Under the pieces are notes generated by a model. It did not search any database and was not told the origin of the DNA. It saw nothing but the letters and a program-made list of their open reading frames with translations. A DNA stretch of 64,000 nt from Streptomyces sp. NBC_01429 (lineage in GTDB: Bacteria > Actinomycetota > Actinomycetes > Streptomycetales > Streptomycetaceae): NCBI RefSeq assembly GCF_036231945.1, contig NZ_CP109599.1, forward strand, positions 7,901,501 through 7,965,500, written 5' to 3'. This document shows, one piece after another, positions 9,115-17,577 of the stretch (its first letter is position 1; each line of letters opens with the position of its first letter). The position numbers and the translations under genes were made by a program.

Positions 9115-10145
9115 CCCCGCCGCCCACCACATCCGCATCCGCCGCCTCGGCCGCGGAGTTCCTTCCGCCGTCCCGGCCGGGGACCCCGCTCATCCGGGCG
9201 GAGAAGCTGCGCGTCGAGTACCGCGGCCGCTCGGGCGGCCGGGTCCGGGCGCTGCGCGACATCGACCTGGAGATCGTCGAGGGCGAGACGCTGGGCCTGG
9301 TCGGCGAGTCGGGATGCGGGAAGTCCACCCTGGGCCGGGCCCTGCTGCGGGTGATCGAGCCCGTGTCGGGCACCATCGAGTTCCTCGGCCTGAACATCAC
9401 CCGGCTCGGCGGACCCCGGCTGCGGCGCACCAGGGCCGACCTGCAGATGGTGTTCCAGGACCCCTTCGGCTCGCTGAACCCCCGGCGCAGGATCGCCGAC
9501 ATCGTCGCCGAACCGCTGCTGCGGGCGCGCGGCGTGAGCCGCGCCGAGGCCGCGCCGGTCGTACGGGAACTGCTGGAACGGGTGGGCCTCGGCGCGGAGG
9601 CGGGCCCGCGCAAGCCGCACGAGTTCTCCGGCGGACAGCGCCAGCGCGTCGGTATCGCCCGCGCACTGGCCTCCTCGCCCAAGTTCGTCGTGGCGGACGA
9701 GGCGGTCTCCGCGCTGGACGTCTCCATCCAGGCGCAGGTGCTGAACCTGCTGACGGACATGGTCCGCGAGCGCGGCCTGACCATGCTGTTCATCTCCCAC
9801 GACCTGGGCGTCGTACGGCACATCGCCGACCGGGTGGCCGTCATGTACCTGGGGCAGATCATCGAGATCGCGTCCCGCGACGACTTCTTCTCCGGTCCCG
9901 CCCATCCCTATTCCGACGCGCTGCTGTCCTCGGTCCCCTCGCCGCGCCCCGGCAGGCGGCGCGAACGGCAGGTACTGGAGGGCGAGTTGCCGGATCCGGC
10001 CAACCCGCCGGACGGCTGTCTGTTCCAGACCCGCTGCCCCTTCGCCGAGGACGAGTGCCGCACCCGCATGCCGGAACTGCGGGAGATCGCGCCCGGCCGC
10101 ACCGTGCGCTGCCACCTGCCTCTGGTGCCCAGTGAGAAAGGCTGA
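9111..10145 (+). CDS. ABC transporter ATP-binding protein, DppF type
   Basis: A 344-residue ATPase. The GTG at 9111 overlaps the upstream stop (GTGA) and follows a GAAAGGGGG site. Walker A is GESGCGKS, the Q-loop VFQDPFGSLNPR is typical of the F subunit, the signature is FSGGQRQR and Walker B is FVVADEAVSALD. The usual Pro of DEPVSALD is replaced by Ala, which should not affect catalysis. The C-terminal Cys cluster CLFQTRCPFAEDEC is present. It completes a five-component importer. Confidence 0.92.
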   Translation: MTPPPTTSASAASAAEFLPPSRPGTPLIRAEKLRVEYRGRSGGRVRALRDIDLEIVEGETLGLVGESGCGKSTLGRALLRVIEPVSGTIEFLGLNITRLGGPRLRRTRADLQMVFQDPFGSLNPRRRIADIVAEPLLRARGVSRAEAAPVVRELLERVGLGAEAGPRKPHEFSGGQRQRVGIARALASSPKFVVADEAVSALDVSIQAQVLNLLTDMVRERGLTMLFISHDLGVVRHIADRVAVMYLGQIIEIASRDDFFSGPAHPYSDALLSSVPSPRPGRRRERQVLEGELPDPANPPDGCLFQTRCPFAEDECRTRMPELREIAPGRTVRCHLPLVPSEKG

Positions 10146-10151
10146 TCCCGA

Positions 10152-10916
10152 GTGATCATCGACGCGTACAACACGACCCAGGACGTCCGGGGACGGTCGG
10201 ACTACCTCACCGGCGTCCGCAAGGGCGAGGCGCCGCCGCCGTACACACCGTTCGAACCGCGGCGCATCCTGGACCGGATGGACGCCGCGGGCGTCGACAT
10301 GGCCATGGTCTGCTCGCTCGCCCAGCGCATCGAGAACGACTTCATCAGCTCCCTGGTGGCGTCCCGTCCGGACCGCTTCTTCGGCTTCGGGCAGGTGCTG
10401 CCGCAGGCCGACGACGCCGTCGAGGAGATCGACCGCATGGCCGACGCCGGACTGGTGGGCCTCAAGCTCCACCCCAGCCTGCACGGCTACCACGTCGCCG
10501 ACCACGGCCTGCTGGACCCGCTGTTCGATGCCTGCGCCCGGCGCGGGCTGATGGTGCTGATCAACGCCCTGGACGACTCCTTCTGTGCCCCGCTGGCCAT
10601 CGAGGAGATCGCCCGCGACCATCCCGGAGTGCCGACGGTCATCGCCCACATGGGAGCGGTGTGGAACGTTCCCGAAGCGATCATCGTCGCCGAGCGGCAG
10701 CCCCATGTGTACCTGGAGACCTCGGCGACCCTGGTGAGCGACGTGAGGCGGGCCTACGCGCGGCTGGGGCCGGAGAAGATCCTGATGGGCAGCGAGTGGC
10801 CCGGCTCCGACTTCGACCTGGAGCGCATGAAGATAGCGAAGGCGGTACCGGACGAGAAGGACCGCGCGCTCGTCGAGGGCGGCAACATGGCCCGCCTGCT
10901 CGGGATCACCGCGTGA
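10152..10916 (+). CDS. Amidohydrolase-2 family protein with altered metal site
   Basis: A 254-residue TIM-barrel protein with a GTG start. LKLHP, VIAHMGAVW and the late MGSEWPGSD match the amidohydrolase-2 group (ACMSD and resorcylate decarboxylase relatives). The usual N-terminal H-x-H metal motif is missing: the protein starts MIIDAYNTTQ, with Tyr6 and Thr8 where histidines are expected. Other metal-site positions (LKLHP His, VIAH) remain. It may bind one metal by a different set or act as a decarboxylase or lyase rather than a hydrolase. It sits in the operon between the importer and the cytidine-deaminase-like gene. The substrate is unknown. Confidence 0.8.
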   Translation: MIIDAYNTTQDVRGRSDYLTGVRKGEAPPPYTPFEPRRILDRMDAAGVDMAMVCSLAQRIENDFISSLVASRPDRFFGFGQVLPQADDAVEEIDRMADAGLVGLKLHPSLHGYHVADHGLLDPLFDACARRGLMVLINALDDSFCAPLAIEEIARDHPGVPTVIAHMGAVWNVPEAIIVAERQPHVYLETSATLVSDVRRAYARLGPEKILMGSEWPGSDFDLERMKIAKAVPDEKDRALVEGGNMARLLGITA

Positions 10917-11392
10917 GCGCCACGGCCCCCGGCACGGCACCGGCCGGCGTCGAGTCCGTCGCCGTACCCGCGTCCATGAGCACCGACGACGCCGAACTGC
11001 TCACCCGGGCACAGGAGTTGCTCGCCCATGTCTGGCGCGACGGCCGGCACGAGGTCGCCTCCGCGGTGCGTACGGCCGACGGCGCCGTGCACACCGGGGT
11101 CCACCTGGAGGGGTCCTGCCGGCGCAGTTCCATCTGCGCCGAGGGCGTCGCCCTGGGAACGGCCCGCGGGGCGTATCCCGGCGGACAGCCGCTGGAGGTC
11201 ACCTCGGTCGTCTCCGTCCAGATCAAACCCGCCGGACAGTTCCGGGTGATCGCGCCGTGCGGTGTGTGCCGGGAACTGATCAGCGACTACAGCCCGGACG
11301 CGACCGTCTGGATCACCACGGCCGAGGAGAACGAGGTCGTCCCGGTCCGGGCCCTCGACCTGCTGCCGGACAAGAGCCGGCGCGCATGGTGA
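10913..11392 (+). CDS. Cytidine/blasticidin deaminase-like zinc protein
   Basis: A 159-residue protein starting at GTG 10913 in a GTGA overlap. It has the two zinc motifs of the small CDA family: CAE at 75-77, where Glu77 is the proton shuttle and Cys75 a ligand, and PCGVC at 115-119 with Cys116 and Cys119. The family hydrolytically deaminates cytidine-like rings; some members act on blasticidin or guanine-like substrates. A roughly 25-residue N-terminal extension precedes the fold. Embedded in a catabolic operon, it more likely deaminates an operon intermediate than free cytidine (inference). Confidence 0.82.
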   Translation: MSATAPGTAPAGVESVAVPASMSTDDAELLTRAQELLAHVWRDGRHEVASAVRTADGAVHTGVHLEGSCRRSSICAEGVALGTARGAYPGGQPLEVTSVVSVQIKPAGQFRVIAPCGVCRELISDYSPDATVWITTAEENEVVPVRALDLLPDKSRRAW

Positions 11393-11421
11393 GCACCGGC
11401 CGCGAAAGAGAGGGAAACACC

Positions 11422-12246
11422 ATGTCCCCAACCGTCCCCACCTCCCTGGACATCCCCGCGCTCGCCGCTGAACTGGGCGGCTCCGGAGCCCCCGTGCGGT
11501 GGGAGGAACTCACCTGGCAGCAGGCGGAGACCACCGCCGCCGACCGGAACGCCGTGATCATCCCCGTCGGCGCCACCGAACAGCACGGCCCGCACCTGCC
11601 GCTGGCCGTCGACACCCTCATCTGCCGCGCGGTCGCCCTCGGCGTCTCCGCGCTGACCGGCGTACCGGTGGTGCCGCCGCTCAGCTTCGGCGTCTCCGCC
11701 TCCCACGGCGACTTCGGCGGCACGGTGGCACTGCGTCCGGAGACGATGATCGCCGTCGTCGAGGACGTGATCGACTCCCTGTACGCCTCCGGAGTACGGC
11801 AGTTCATCCTGCTCAACGGACACATCTGGAACAACGGCGCGCTCGACGTGTCCGCCGAGAAGCTCCGGGTGCGCCACCGCGACGCCCGGGTACGGGCCCT
11901 GGGCTACGTGACGATGTACCCCGGCCCCGAGGTCGACGGACACGTGCGCTACGGCCGGGCGCTGATGCACGCCAACTTCTTCGAGACCTCGGTCATGCTG
12001 CACCTCCACCCCGAGCTGGTACGGATGGACCGGGCCACCTCGCACGTCGACGTGGACTCCTTCTGGGACTACCGGATGGACCAGGTCAGCGAGACCGGCG
12101 TCTGGGGCCGCGACGTGGCCGACGCCGACGCCGGGCACGGCGGCGCGGAGTTCGACCGCTGCCTGCTCACCACCGCCCGCGCCGTGGCCGCCGCCGTCAG
12201 CGAGCCGTGGCCCGACCCGACCCACCGTCCCGGAGCGACCGCGTGA
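11422..12246 (+). CDS. Creatininase/MftE-family amidohydrolase
   Basis: A 274-residue protein with ATG 11422 after a GAAAGAGAGG site. ATEQHGPHLPLAVD supplies the family's metal residues (Glu53, His55, Asp64) and LLNGHIWNN supplies His134 and the GHxxN motif. Creatininase-family enzymes open or cleave cyclic and linear amides (creatinine, formamides, mycofactocin peptide). The gene lies between the deaminase-like gene and a cyclase/formamidase gene, with a GTGA overlap to the latter. That grouping fits ring opening of a small nitrogen heterocycle or amide, though the actual compound cannot be inferred. Confidence 0.88.
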   Translation: MSPTVPTSLDIPALAAELGGSGAPVRWEELTWQQAETTAADRNAVIIPVGATEQHGPHLPLAVDTLICRAVALGVSALTGVPVVPPLSFGVSASHGDFGGTVALRPETMIAVVEDVIDSLYASGVRQFILLNGHIWNNGALDVSAEKLRVRHRDARVRALGYVTMYPGPEVDGHVRYGRALMHANFFETSVMLHLHPELVRMDRATSHVDVDSFWDYRMDQVSETGVWGRDVADADAGHGGAEFDRCLLTTARAVAAAVSEPWPDPTHRPGATA

Positions 12247-12875
12247 AGATCTACGACATCACCCTGCCCATCCACCCCGAGATGCTGCACTGGGGACGCA
12301 AGCCCGAGGTCGAGATCGTCGAGTCGCTCTCCCACGGCGACGCCTCCAACGTCACCCGCTGGCGGCTCGGCGCCCACACCGGCACCCATGTCGACGCCCC
12401 CGCGCACTTCCGCGACGGTGCCACCCCCATCGACGAGGTGTCCCTGCACTCGCTGGTCGGCCCCGCCCTGGTCATCGACCTCACACACGTCGAGGGCGAC
12501 GTCGAACCACACCACCTGGAGGAGGGCGGAGCCGCCGGACACGTACGGGTTCTGCTCAAGACCTCCAACTCCGCGGGCCCGCTCAAGGAGACCGAGCGCG
12601 CCCCGCGGTGGGTGGGCCTGTCCCCGGAGGCCGCCGACTGGCTGATCGCGCACGAGGTCGAACTCGTCGGCATCGACTACCTCACCATCGAGAGCCACCA
12701 CCGCACCGACACCTGGGACGTCCACCACTCCCTGCTCGGCGCCGGTGTGCTCATCCTGGAGAACGCCGACCTCGACGAGGTGCCCGCCGGTACCTACGAC
12801 CTGACCTGCCTGCCCGCCAAACTGGTCGGCGCCGACGGTTCCTTCGCCCGCGCCATTCTCACCACCCGGGACTGA
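12243..12875 (+). CDS. Cyclase family protein (kynurenine formamidase-like)
   Basis: A 210-residue protein with a GTG start in a GTGA overlap with the creatininase gene. The family metal motif HTGTHVDAPAH is at 45-55 (ligands His45, His49, Asp51). Members of this fold include kynurenine formamidase, isatin hydrolase and other cyclic amide or ester hydrolases. The length matches the family. Its position after the creatininase homologue suggests a second hydrolytic step on an amide intermediate. Confidence 0.88.
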   Translation: MKIYDITLPIHPEMLHWGRKPEVEIVESLSHGDASNVTRWRLGAHTGTHVDAPAHFRDGATPIDEVSLHSLVGPALVIDLTHVEGDVEPHHLEEGGAAGHVRVLLKTSNSAGPLKETERAPRWVGLSPEAADWLIAHEVELVGIDYLTIESHHRTDTWDVHHSLLGAGVLILENADLDEVPAGTYDLTCLPAKLVGADGSFARAILTTRD

Positions 12876-12877
12876 CC

Positions 12878-14380
12878 ATGGCCACGATCGCGATCGCCGC
12901 ACCCCATCCCGCCGGGATCGAGGCGGCGCGCCAGGTGGTCGACGCCGGCGGCGGCGTGGTCGACGCCGCGCTCGCCGCCGCCGCGGCGCTCACGGTGGCC
13001 TACCCCCACCAGTGCTCCATCGGCGGGGACCTCGTCGCCCTGATCCGCGACGGCGCGCGCGGCACCGTGCGCGCCGTCGTGTCGGCGGGCGCCGCCGCCG
13101 CGGCCACCGACCCCGCGCCTCTGCGGGCGGCCGGAGACCGGATGCCCGCCGGCGGCCCGCACACGGTGACCGTGCCCGGAGTCGTCGCCGGCTGGGCCGA
13201 ACTCGCCCGCCTCGGAGCGCGTCTGCCGCTCGCCGGGGCGCTCGCACCGGCCACGGCCCTCGCCGAGGAAGGCGTCGCCGTCAGCGCGGGCCTGGCGCGG
13301 GCGATCCGTAACCGTCTCGACGTGGTACGGGCCGACCCGGGGCTGTCCGCGCTGCTGCTGGACAAGGCGGGAGAGCCGCTGTCCGCCGGCGCGACGCTGC
13401 TCCAGCCCGCGCTCGCCGCGACCCTGGCGGAACTCTCCGAGGACTGGCGCCACTTCTACACCGGGCCGACCGCCCGGCGCCTGGTGGCGGGCCTGCGCGC
13501 ACGCGGCAGCCTCCTCGACACGGCGGACTTCGCCGCCCACCGGGCGGAGAACACCGCTCCGCTGAGCGCGACGCGCGACGGCGTCACCTGGTGGGCGGCC
13601 CCGCCGCCCAGCCAGGGCGCGGCGCTCCTGGCCGTACTCGGGCGGGGGAGCGACCCGCTGACCGCCGCCCGGCGGGCGGAGCTGAGCCGGGACGCGCTCC
13701 TGGGCGACCCCCGGTCGGGTGCCGTGGACATCGACGGCCTGCTGCTGCGCGAACAGCGCGACACCGCGGCCCTGCCCTCCGGGCCCAAACCGGCCGGGGA
13801 CACGGTGGCCGTCACCGCCGTCGACGACGAGGGCAACGCGGTCACCCTCGTCCAGAGTGTGTTCCAGAGCTTCGGATCCGGCATCGCCGACCCGGCCACC
13901 GGTGTGGTGCTGCACAACCGGGGTTCGGCGTTCAGCCTGGACCCGGCGCACCCCGGAGCGCTGCGTCCGGGAGTGCGGCCGCCGCACACCCTGTGCCCGG
14001 CGCTCGCCACCGGTCCGGGGAGCGTCGTGGCACTCGGCTGCCAGGGCGGCCGGGCCCAGGCGTGGATCCTGTCGCAGGTGGCCGACGCACTCCTCGACGC
14101 CTCCGACCCGGAGGCGCTGCTGGCCCGCCCCCGCTGGGTCATCGGCTCCCGGGACCTGAACCGTCCGCGGCCCACCCTCGTCCTGGAGCCCGGCACCCCG
14201 GAATCGGACCGCCTGACCGCCGTCGCGCACCGGCTGGGCCTGGCGGTGGCCGAGACACCGGGACCGCACGACGAGGCGGGCCACGTACAGACGGCACGGC
14301 TGCGCGCGGGCGTGCTCGACGCGGCGAGCGACCCGAGGGCGGACGGGACGGCCGCGGTTCTCACCGGCGCAGCGTCCTGA
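12878..14380 (+). CDS. Gamma-glutamyltransferase family hydrolase
   Basis: A 500-residue Ntn-hydrolase, last gene of the operon, starting 2 bp after the upstream stop. The autoproteolytic nucleophile is probably Thr309 in GDTVAVTAVD, splitting the protein into a large and a small chain; the NRGSAF and PPHTLCPAL stretches downstream match the family. There is no signal peptide, unlike typical periplasmic GGTs, so it should act inside the cell. Intracellular members include acylases, capsule depolymerases and gamma-glutamyl-amide hydrolases. It could remove a glutamyl or acyl group from the imported compound before or after amine oxidation (inference). Confidence 0.87.
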   Translation: MATIAIAAPHPAGIEAARQVVDAGGGVVDAALAAAAALTVAYPHQCSIGGDLVALIRDGARGTVRAVVSAGAAAAATDPAPLRAAGDRMPAGGPHTVTVPGVVAGWAELARLGARLPLAGALAPATALAEEGVAVSAGLARAIRNRLDVVRADPGLSALLLDKAGEPLSAGATLLQPALAATLAELSEDWRHFYTGPTARRLVAGLRARGSLLDTADFAAHRAENTAPLSATRDGVTWWAAPPPSQGAALLAVLGRGSDPLTAARRAELSRDALLGDPRSGAVDIDGLLLREQRDTAALPSGPKPAGDTVAVTAVDDEGNAVTLVQSVFQSFGSGIADPATGVVLHNRGSAFSLDPAHPGALRPGVRPPHTLCPALATGPGSVVALGCQGGRAQAWILSQVADALLDASDPEALLARPRWVIGSRDLNRPRPTLVLEPGTPESDRLTAVAHRLGLAVAETPGPHDEAGHVQTARLRAGVLDAASDPRADGTAAVLTGAAS

Positions 14381-14403
14381 CCGCCCGGGTCGGGGCCTGT
14401 CCT

Positions 14404-14438
14404 GTCCGAACTCCTGTGCGCGCCGGAGCAGTTCGGAC
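14404..14438 (+). terminator. Inverted repeat after the catabolic operon
   Basis: GTCCGAACT (14404-14412) pairs perfectly with AGTTCGGAC (14430-14438) across a 17-base loop that contains a further CC/GG pair. It begins 24 bp after the GGT stop and precedes the AraC gene, so a terminator is likely. No T-tract follows, as is common in Streptomyces. An operator role for the AraC gene is an alternative. Confidence 0.5.
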
Positions 14439-14569
14439 GGCAGGCGCGGCCGGACCCCGTCGACCGTCCTCGCGGAACGTGTGCCTGATCCCGCCGCTGG
14501 TGAAAAGAGCCCCGTCGCGGGGCCACGGGCCCTCCGGCGTCGGCGCGGGCCCCGGATAGACTCCTTCGC

Positions 14570-15445
14570 ATGGTCCGATCGTCTCGTGATGCCACGAACC
14601 CCGGGATGTGGCGGCGCGAGACGGGCACCGTGGTGCGCCGGGCCGCGGCACTTCCGGAGCAGGCGACAGCCCCCTTCGTCATCACCGCGGGCTCGCGGGT
14701 TCCCCGCGTTCCCACGGAGTGGGCCCCGCACTCGCATCCCCTGCACGAGCTGGTCTGGGTGCGCGGGGGAACACTGACGTCCCGTGTGGAGAAACGTATC
14801 TTCACCGTGTCCGAGGGGCACGGGCTGTGGATGCCGGCCGGAGTGGTGCACGGAGGCCGGGCGACGGCGGGTGCGGAGTTCTACGACGCCTTCTTCGCCC
14901 CCGACCGCACGCCGTTCGCGTTCGCGGAACCGGTCGCGATCGCGATGACGCCGGTGCTGGAGTCGTTGCTGACCCATCTCTCCCGCACGGATCTCGATGC
15001 CGCGGCCAGGGCGCGGGCGGAGTCGGTCGTGTTCGATGTGCTCCAGCCGTCGGAGCGCCAGTTCGCGCTGCGGTTGCCCGGTGACGCCCGGATCGACGCG
15101 ATCGCCGAAGCCCTGCTGGACGACCCCGCCGACTGCCGCTCGCTGGAGGAGTGGGCCCGCGCGCTGGGAATCAGCGACCGTACGGTCACCCGCGCGTTCC
15201 GCCACGCGACCGGGCTGTCCTTCGCGCAGTGGCGACAGGCGCTGCGCGTCCACCGGGCGCTGACGCTGCTCTCCGACGGACTCGACGTGCAGACCGTCTC
15301 CGAGACGCTCGGCTACGCGCAGCCCAGCACCTTCATCGCCGCCTTCCGGCGGGTCATGGGAACCACGCCCGGCGCGTTCTTCGACGCGGCCGACGGCACC
15401 CCGGCCGGTGTCCGCAATGCCGTATCGCGTGTCCAGAACTCCTGA
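14570..15445 (+). CDS. AraC family transcriptional regulator with cupin sensor
   Basis: A 291-residue protein. The N-terminal half is a small cupin: HSHPLHELVWVRGG and the MPAGVVHGG turn provide the beta-barrel histidines. The C-terminal 100 residues contain two AraC HTHs (EEWARALGISDRTVTRAF and VQTVSETLGYAQPSTFIAAF). Such regulators bind a small ligand in the cupin and activate or repress nearby genes. It lies between the catabolic operon and the iron-uptake operon and could serve either. The start at ATG 14570 fits the fold but lacks a clear Shine-Dalgarno. Confidence 0.88.
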   Translation: MVRSSRDATNPGMWRRETGTVVRRAAALPEQATAPFVITAGSRVPRVPTEWAPHSHPLHELVWVRGGTLTSRVEKRIFTVSEGHGLWMPAGVVHGGRATAGAEFYDAFFAPDRTPFAFAEPVAIAMTPVLESLLTHLSRTDLDAAARARAESVVFDVLQPSERQFALRLPGDARIDAIAEALLDDPADCRSLEEWARALGISDRTVTRAFRHATGLSFAQWRQALRVHRALTLLSDGLDVQTVSETLGYAQPSTFIAAFRRVMGTTPGAFFDAADGTPAGVRNAVSRVQNS

Positions 15446-15477
15446 TTGCCGACAGGGCGAGCGGAATATAACCTTCC

Positions 15478-15496
15478 TGAAGTTAGGTAACCCTTA
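15478..15496 (+). promoter_or_regulatory. Probable iron box (DmdR/IdeR-type operator)
   Basis: The 19-bp TGAAGTTAGGTAACCCTTA matches the actinobacterial iron-box consensus TTAGGTTAGGCTAACCTAA at 13 of 19 positions, counted by eye. It lies about 110 bp upstream of the most likely start of a siderophore-import ATPase, exactly where iron-dependent repression would be expected. Confidence 0.55.
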
Positions 15497-15604
15497 GTTC
15501 CGCGTGCGGTGGTTTCCGGGCGCTGGAGAGTCTGCGGCCCGGTCGGCAACGGCCGGACGGAGGGTGCCGCATTCGTTGCTCCTCCAACCATCCGGACCCC
15601 ATCA

Positions 15605-16522
15605 ATGTGTACGAACTCCTCCCGGCGCACCGGTCGGCCCGCGGCCGGTCCGGCCACGCCGCCGGTGGCCGCCCTCAGCGGGCACGATCTTGTACTGCGG
15701 TACGGCGGGACACCGGTCGTCCACGGCGTCTCGCTGGCCCTGGAGACCGGTCGCGCGACCGCTCTGGTGGGGCCGAACGGCAGTGGGAAGTCCACACTGC
15801 TGCGCGCGCTCTCCCGACTGCACCGGCTGGACGGCGGCCGGGTGACACTCGGACCCCGTGACGGACATCCCGAGCGCGAGGCAGCCCTGCTCAGCGCCCG
15901 CCAGTTCGCACGCGAGGTCACACTCTTCTCCCAATCGAGGCCGGCGCCCCAAGGACTGACGGTGGCGGAGGTCGTGGCATTCGGACGCCACCCCTACCGC
16001 CGCGGCTTCGGCGGCCTGACCGCCGAGGACCGGAGCGCCATCGACCACGCCATGAGTGTCACCGGCGTGCGGGACATGGCCGGCCGGCCCGTCGGGGAAC
16101 TCTCCGGCGGGGAGATGCAGCGTGTCTGGCTCGCGGCCTGCCTGGCCCAGGACACCGGTGTCGTGCTGCTGGACGAGCCGACGAACCACCTGGACCTGCG
16201 CTATCAGATCGAGACGCTCGACCTGGTGCGCGATCTCGTCGAGGAGCACGGCGCCGCGGTGGGGATCGTGCTGCACGACCTCGACCAGGCATCCCGCGTC
16301 GCCGACACACTGATCCTGATGCGCTCCGGCCGTGTGCACGCCGCGGGCGCGCCCGCCGACGTCCTCACCGCGGAGAACATCGGCGCGGTCTACGACATCC
16401 GTGTCGACGTCGGGACGGACCCTCGCACGGGCCGTCTCCGCATCGACCCACTCGGGCGGCACACCGCCCGGAGCGGCGCATCCGCCGCTCCGACGAATCG
16501 CAAGAAAGAGGACCTTTCATGA
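15605..16522 (+). CDS. Iron-siderophore ABC transporter ATP-binding protein (FecE/FepC type)
   Basis: A 305-residue ATPase if started at ATG 15605. The frame is also open from GTG 15509, but that extension lacks family similarity and neither start has a good Shine-Dalgarno. Walker A is GPNGSGKS, the signature LSGGEMQR and Walker B VVLLDEPTNHLD. The RHPYRRGFGGLT loop and HDLDQASRVADTL are typical of siderophore, haem and B12 ATPases. It is followed by the binding protein with an ATGA overlap and then a fused permease, forming a complete importer behind a probable iron box. Confidence 0.9.
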   Translation: MCTNSSRRTGRPAAGPATPPVAALSGHDLVLRYGGTPVVHGVSLALETGRATALVGPNGSGKSTLLRALSRLHRLDGGRVTLGPRDGHPEREAALLSARQFAREVTLFSQSRPAPQGLTVAEVVAFGRHPYRRGFGGLTAEDRSAIDHAMSVTGVRDMAGRPVGELSGGEMQRVWLAACLAQDTGVVLLDEPTNHLDLRYQIETLDLVRDLVEEHGAAVGIVLHDLDQASRVADTLILMRSGRVHAAGAPADVLTAENIGAVYDIRVDVGTDPRTGRLRIDPLGRHTARSGASAAPTNRKKEDLS

Positions 16523-17577
16523 ACCGTGCCCGTCGCCTGGCGGTGTCAGCCTCCGCAGGGCTCGTCGTCCTCGCCGCAACGGCCTGCGGCACGACCAGTG
16601 TCGACAAGGCCGGGACCGGCAGCAGCACGGCGCCCGCGTCGAAGAGCTGCTCCGAGGACACCACGACGACCTCGAAGAAGCCGGTGTCCTTCAAGGACGG
16701 CGTCGGCCGGCAGATCACGCTCGACAAGCCCGCCACACGCATCGCGGTCCTGGAATGGCAGCAGATCGAGGACGCGCTCACCCTGTGCGTCACCCCCACC
16801 GCGGTCTCCGACGCGAAGGGATACCGCACCTGGGTCAGCGCGGAGAAGCTGCCCGGCGGGGTGACGGATGTCGGCACCCGTGAGGAGCCCGACCTCGACA
16901 CCCTGTACGCGGCGAAGCCCGACCTCATCGTCGTGGAGGCGTTCAAGGCCGACGACGAGACCATCAAGAAGCTGGAGAAGCGAGGCGTCCCCGTGATGGC
17001 CACGCGAGGCGCGAATCCGGCCGACCCGATCGGGAACATGCGCGACGTGTTCAGCATGATCGGCAAGGCGACGGGACGCACCGAGCGGGCCGACCAGGTG
17101 CTCAAGCAGTTCGACGCGCACCTCGCGACCGCCAAGAAGCAGGTGACCGACGCCGATCTGCCGACGAAGGACTTCCTGTTCTTCGACGGATGGCTCCAGG
17201 GCGGCAACCTCACGGTCCGCCCGTACGCCAAGGGCGCCCTGTTCACCGAGATAGGCGAGCAGCTCGGCATGGAGCCCGCGTGGACGAACGACGTCAACAA
17301 GTCCCACGGCGACGGGGGAGTCGACCCCTCCTACGGCCTGGCGCAGACCGACGTCGAGGGACTCAGCGCGGTGGGCAACGCCAACCTCTTCTACGCCAAC
17401 GACGAAGGCGTGGGGGGCTACGTCACGGCGCTGGAGAAGAGCCCGATCTGGAAGTCCCTCCCGGCCGTGAAGGAAGGCCGCGCGCACTCCTTCCCGGCGC
17501 GCGTGTGGGGCGCCGGCGGTCCGCGCTCCTGCGAGCAGGCGATCGACGCGTACGTCGACGTACTCGCCAAGAAGTGA
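16519..17577 (+). CDS. Iron-siderophore ABC transporter substrate-binding lipoprotein
   Basis: A 352-residue protein with an ATGA overlap to the ATPase gene. A signal peptide ends in the lipobox LAATAC (Cys23), followed by a Ser/Thr/Lys-rich linker. The rest is the class III binding-protein fold (FecB/FhuD): KDGVGRQITLDKPATRI opens lobe one and LYAAKPDLIVVEAF is the conserved loop. It should be anchored outside the membrane and deliver a ferric siderophore or another corrinoid or haem-like ligand to the permease downstream. The iron-box context favours a siderophore. Confidence 0.92.
   Translation: MNRARRLAVSASAGLVVLAATACGTTSVDKAGTGSSTAPASKSCSEDTTTTSKKPVSFKDGVGRQITLDKPATRIAVLEWQQIEDALTLCVTPTAVSDAKGYRTWVSAEKLPGGVTDVGTREEPDLDTLYAAKPDLIVVEAFKADDETIKKLEKRGVPVMATRGANPADPIGNMRDVFSMIGKATGRTERADQVLKQFDAHLATAKKQVTDADLPTKDFLFFDGWLQGGNLTVRPYAKGALFTEIGEQLGMEPAWTNDVNKSHGDGGVDPSYGLAQTDVEGLSAVGNANLFYANDEGVGGYVTALEKSPIWKSLPAVKEGRAHSFPARVWGAGGPRSCEQAIDAYVDVLAKK

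Noticed and set aside
15509..15604. Extended N-terminus of the siderophore ATPase
   Set aside because: The 32 added residues lie in the likely leader just downstream of the iron box and do not resemble the family.
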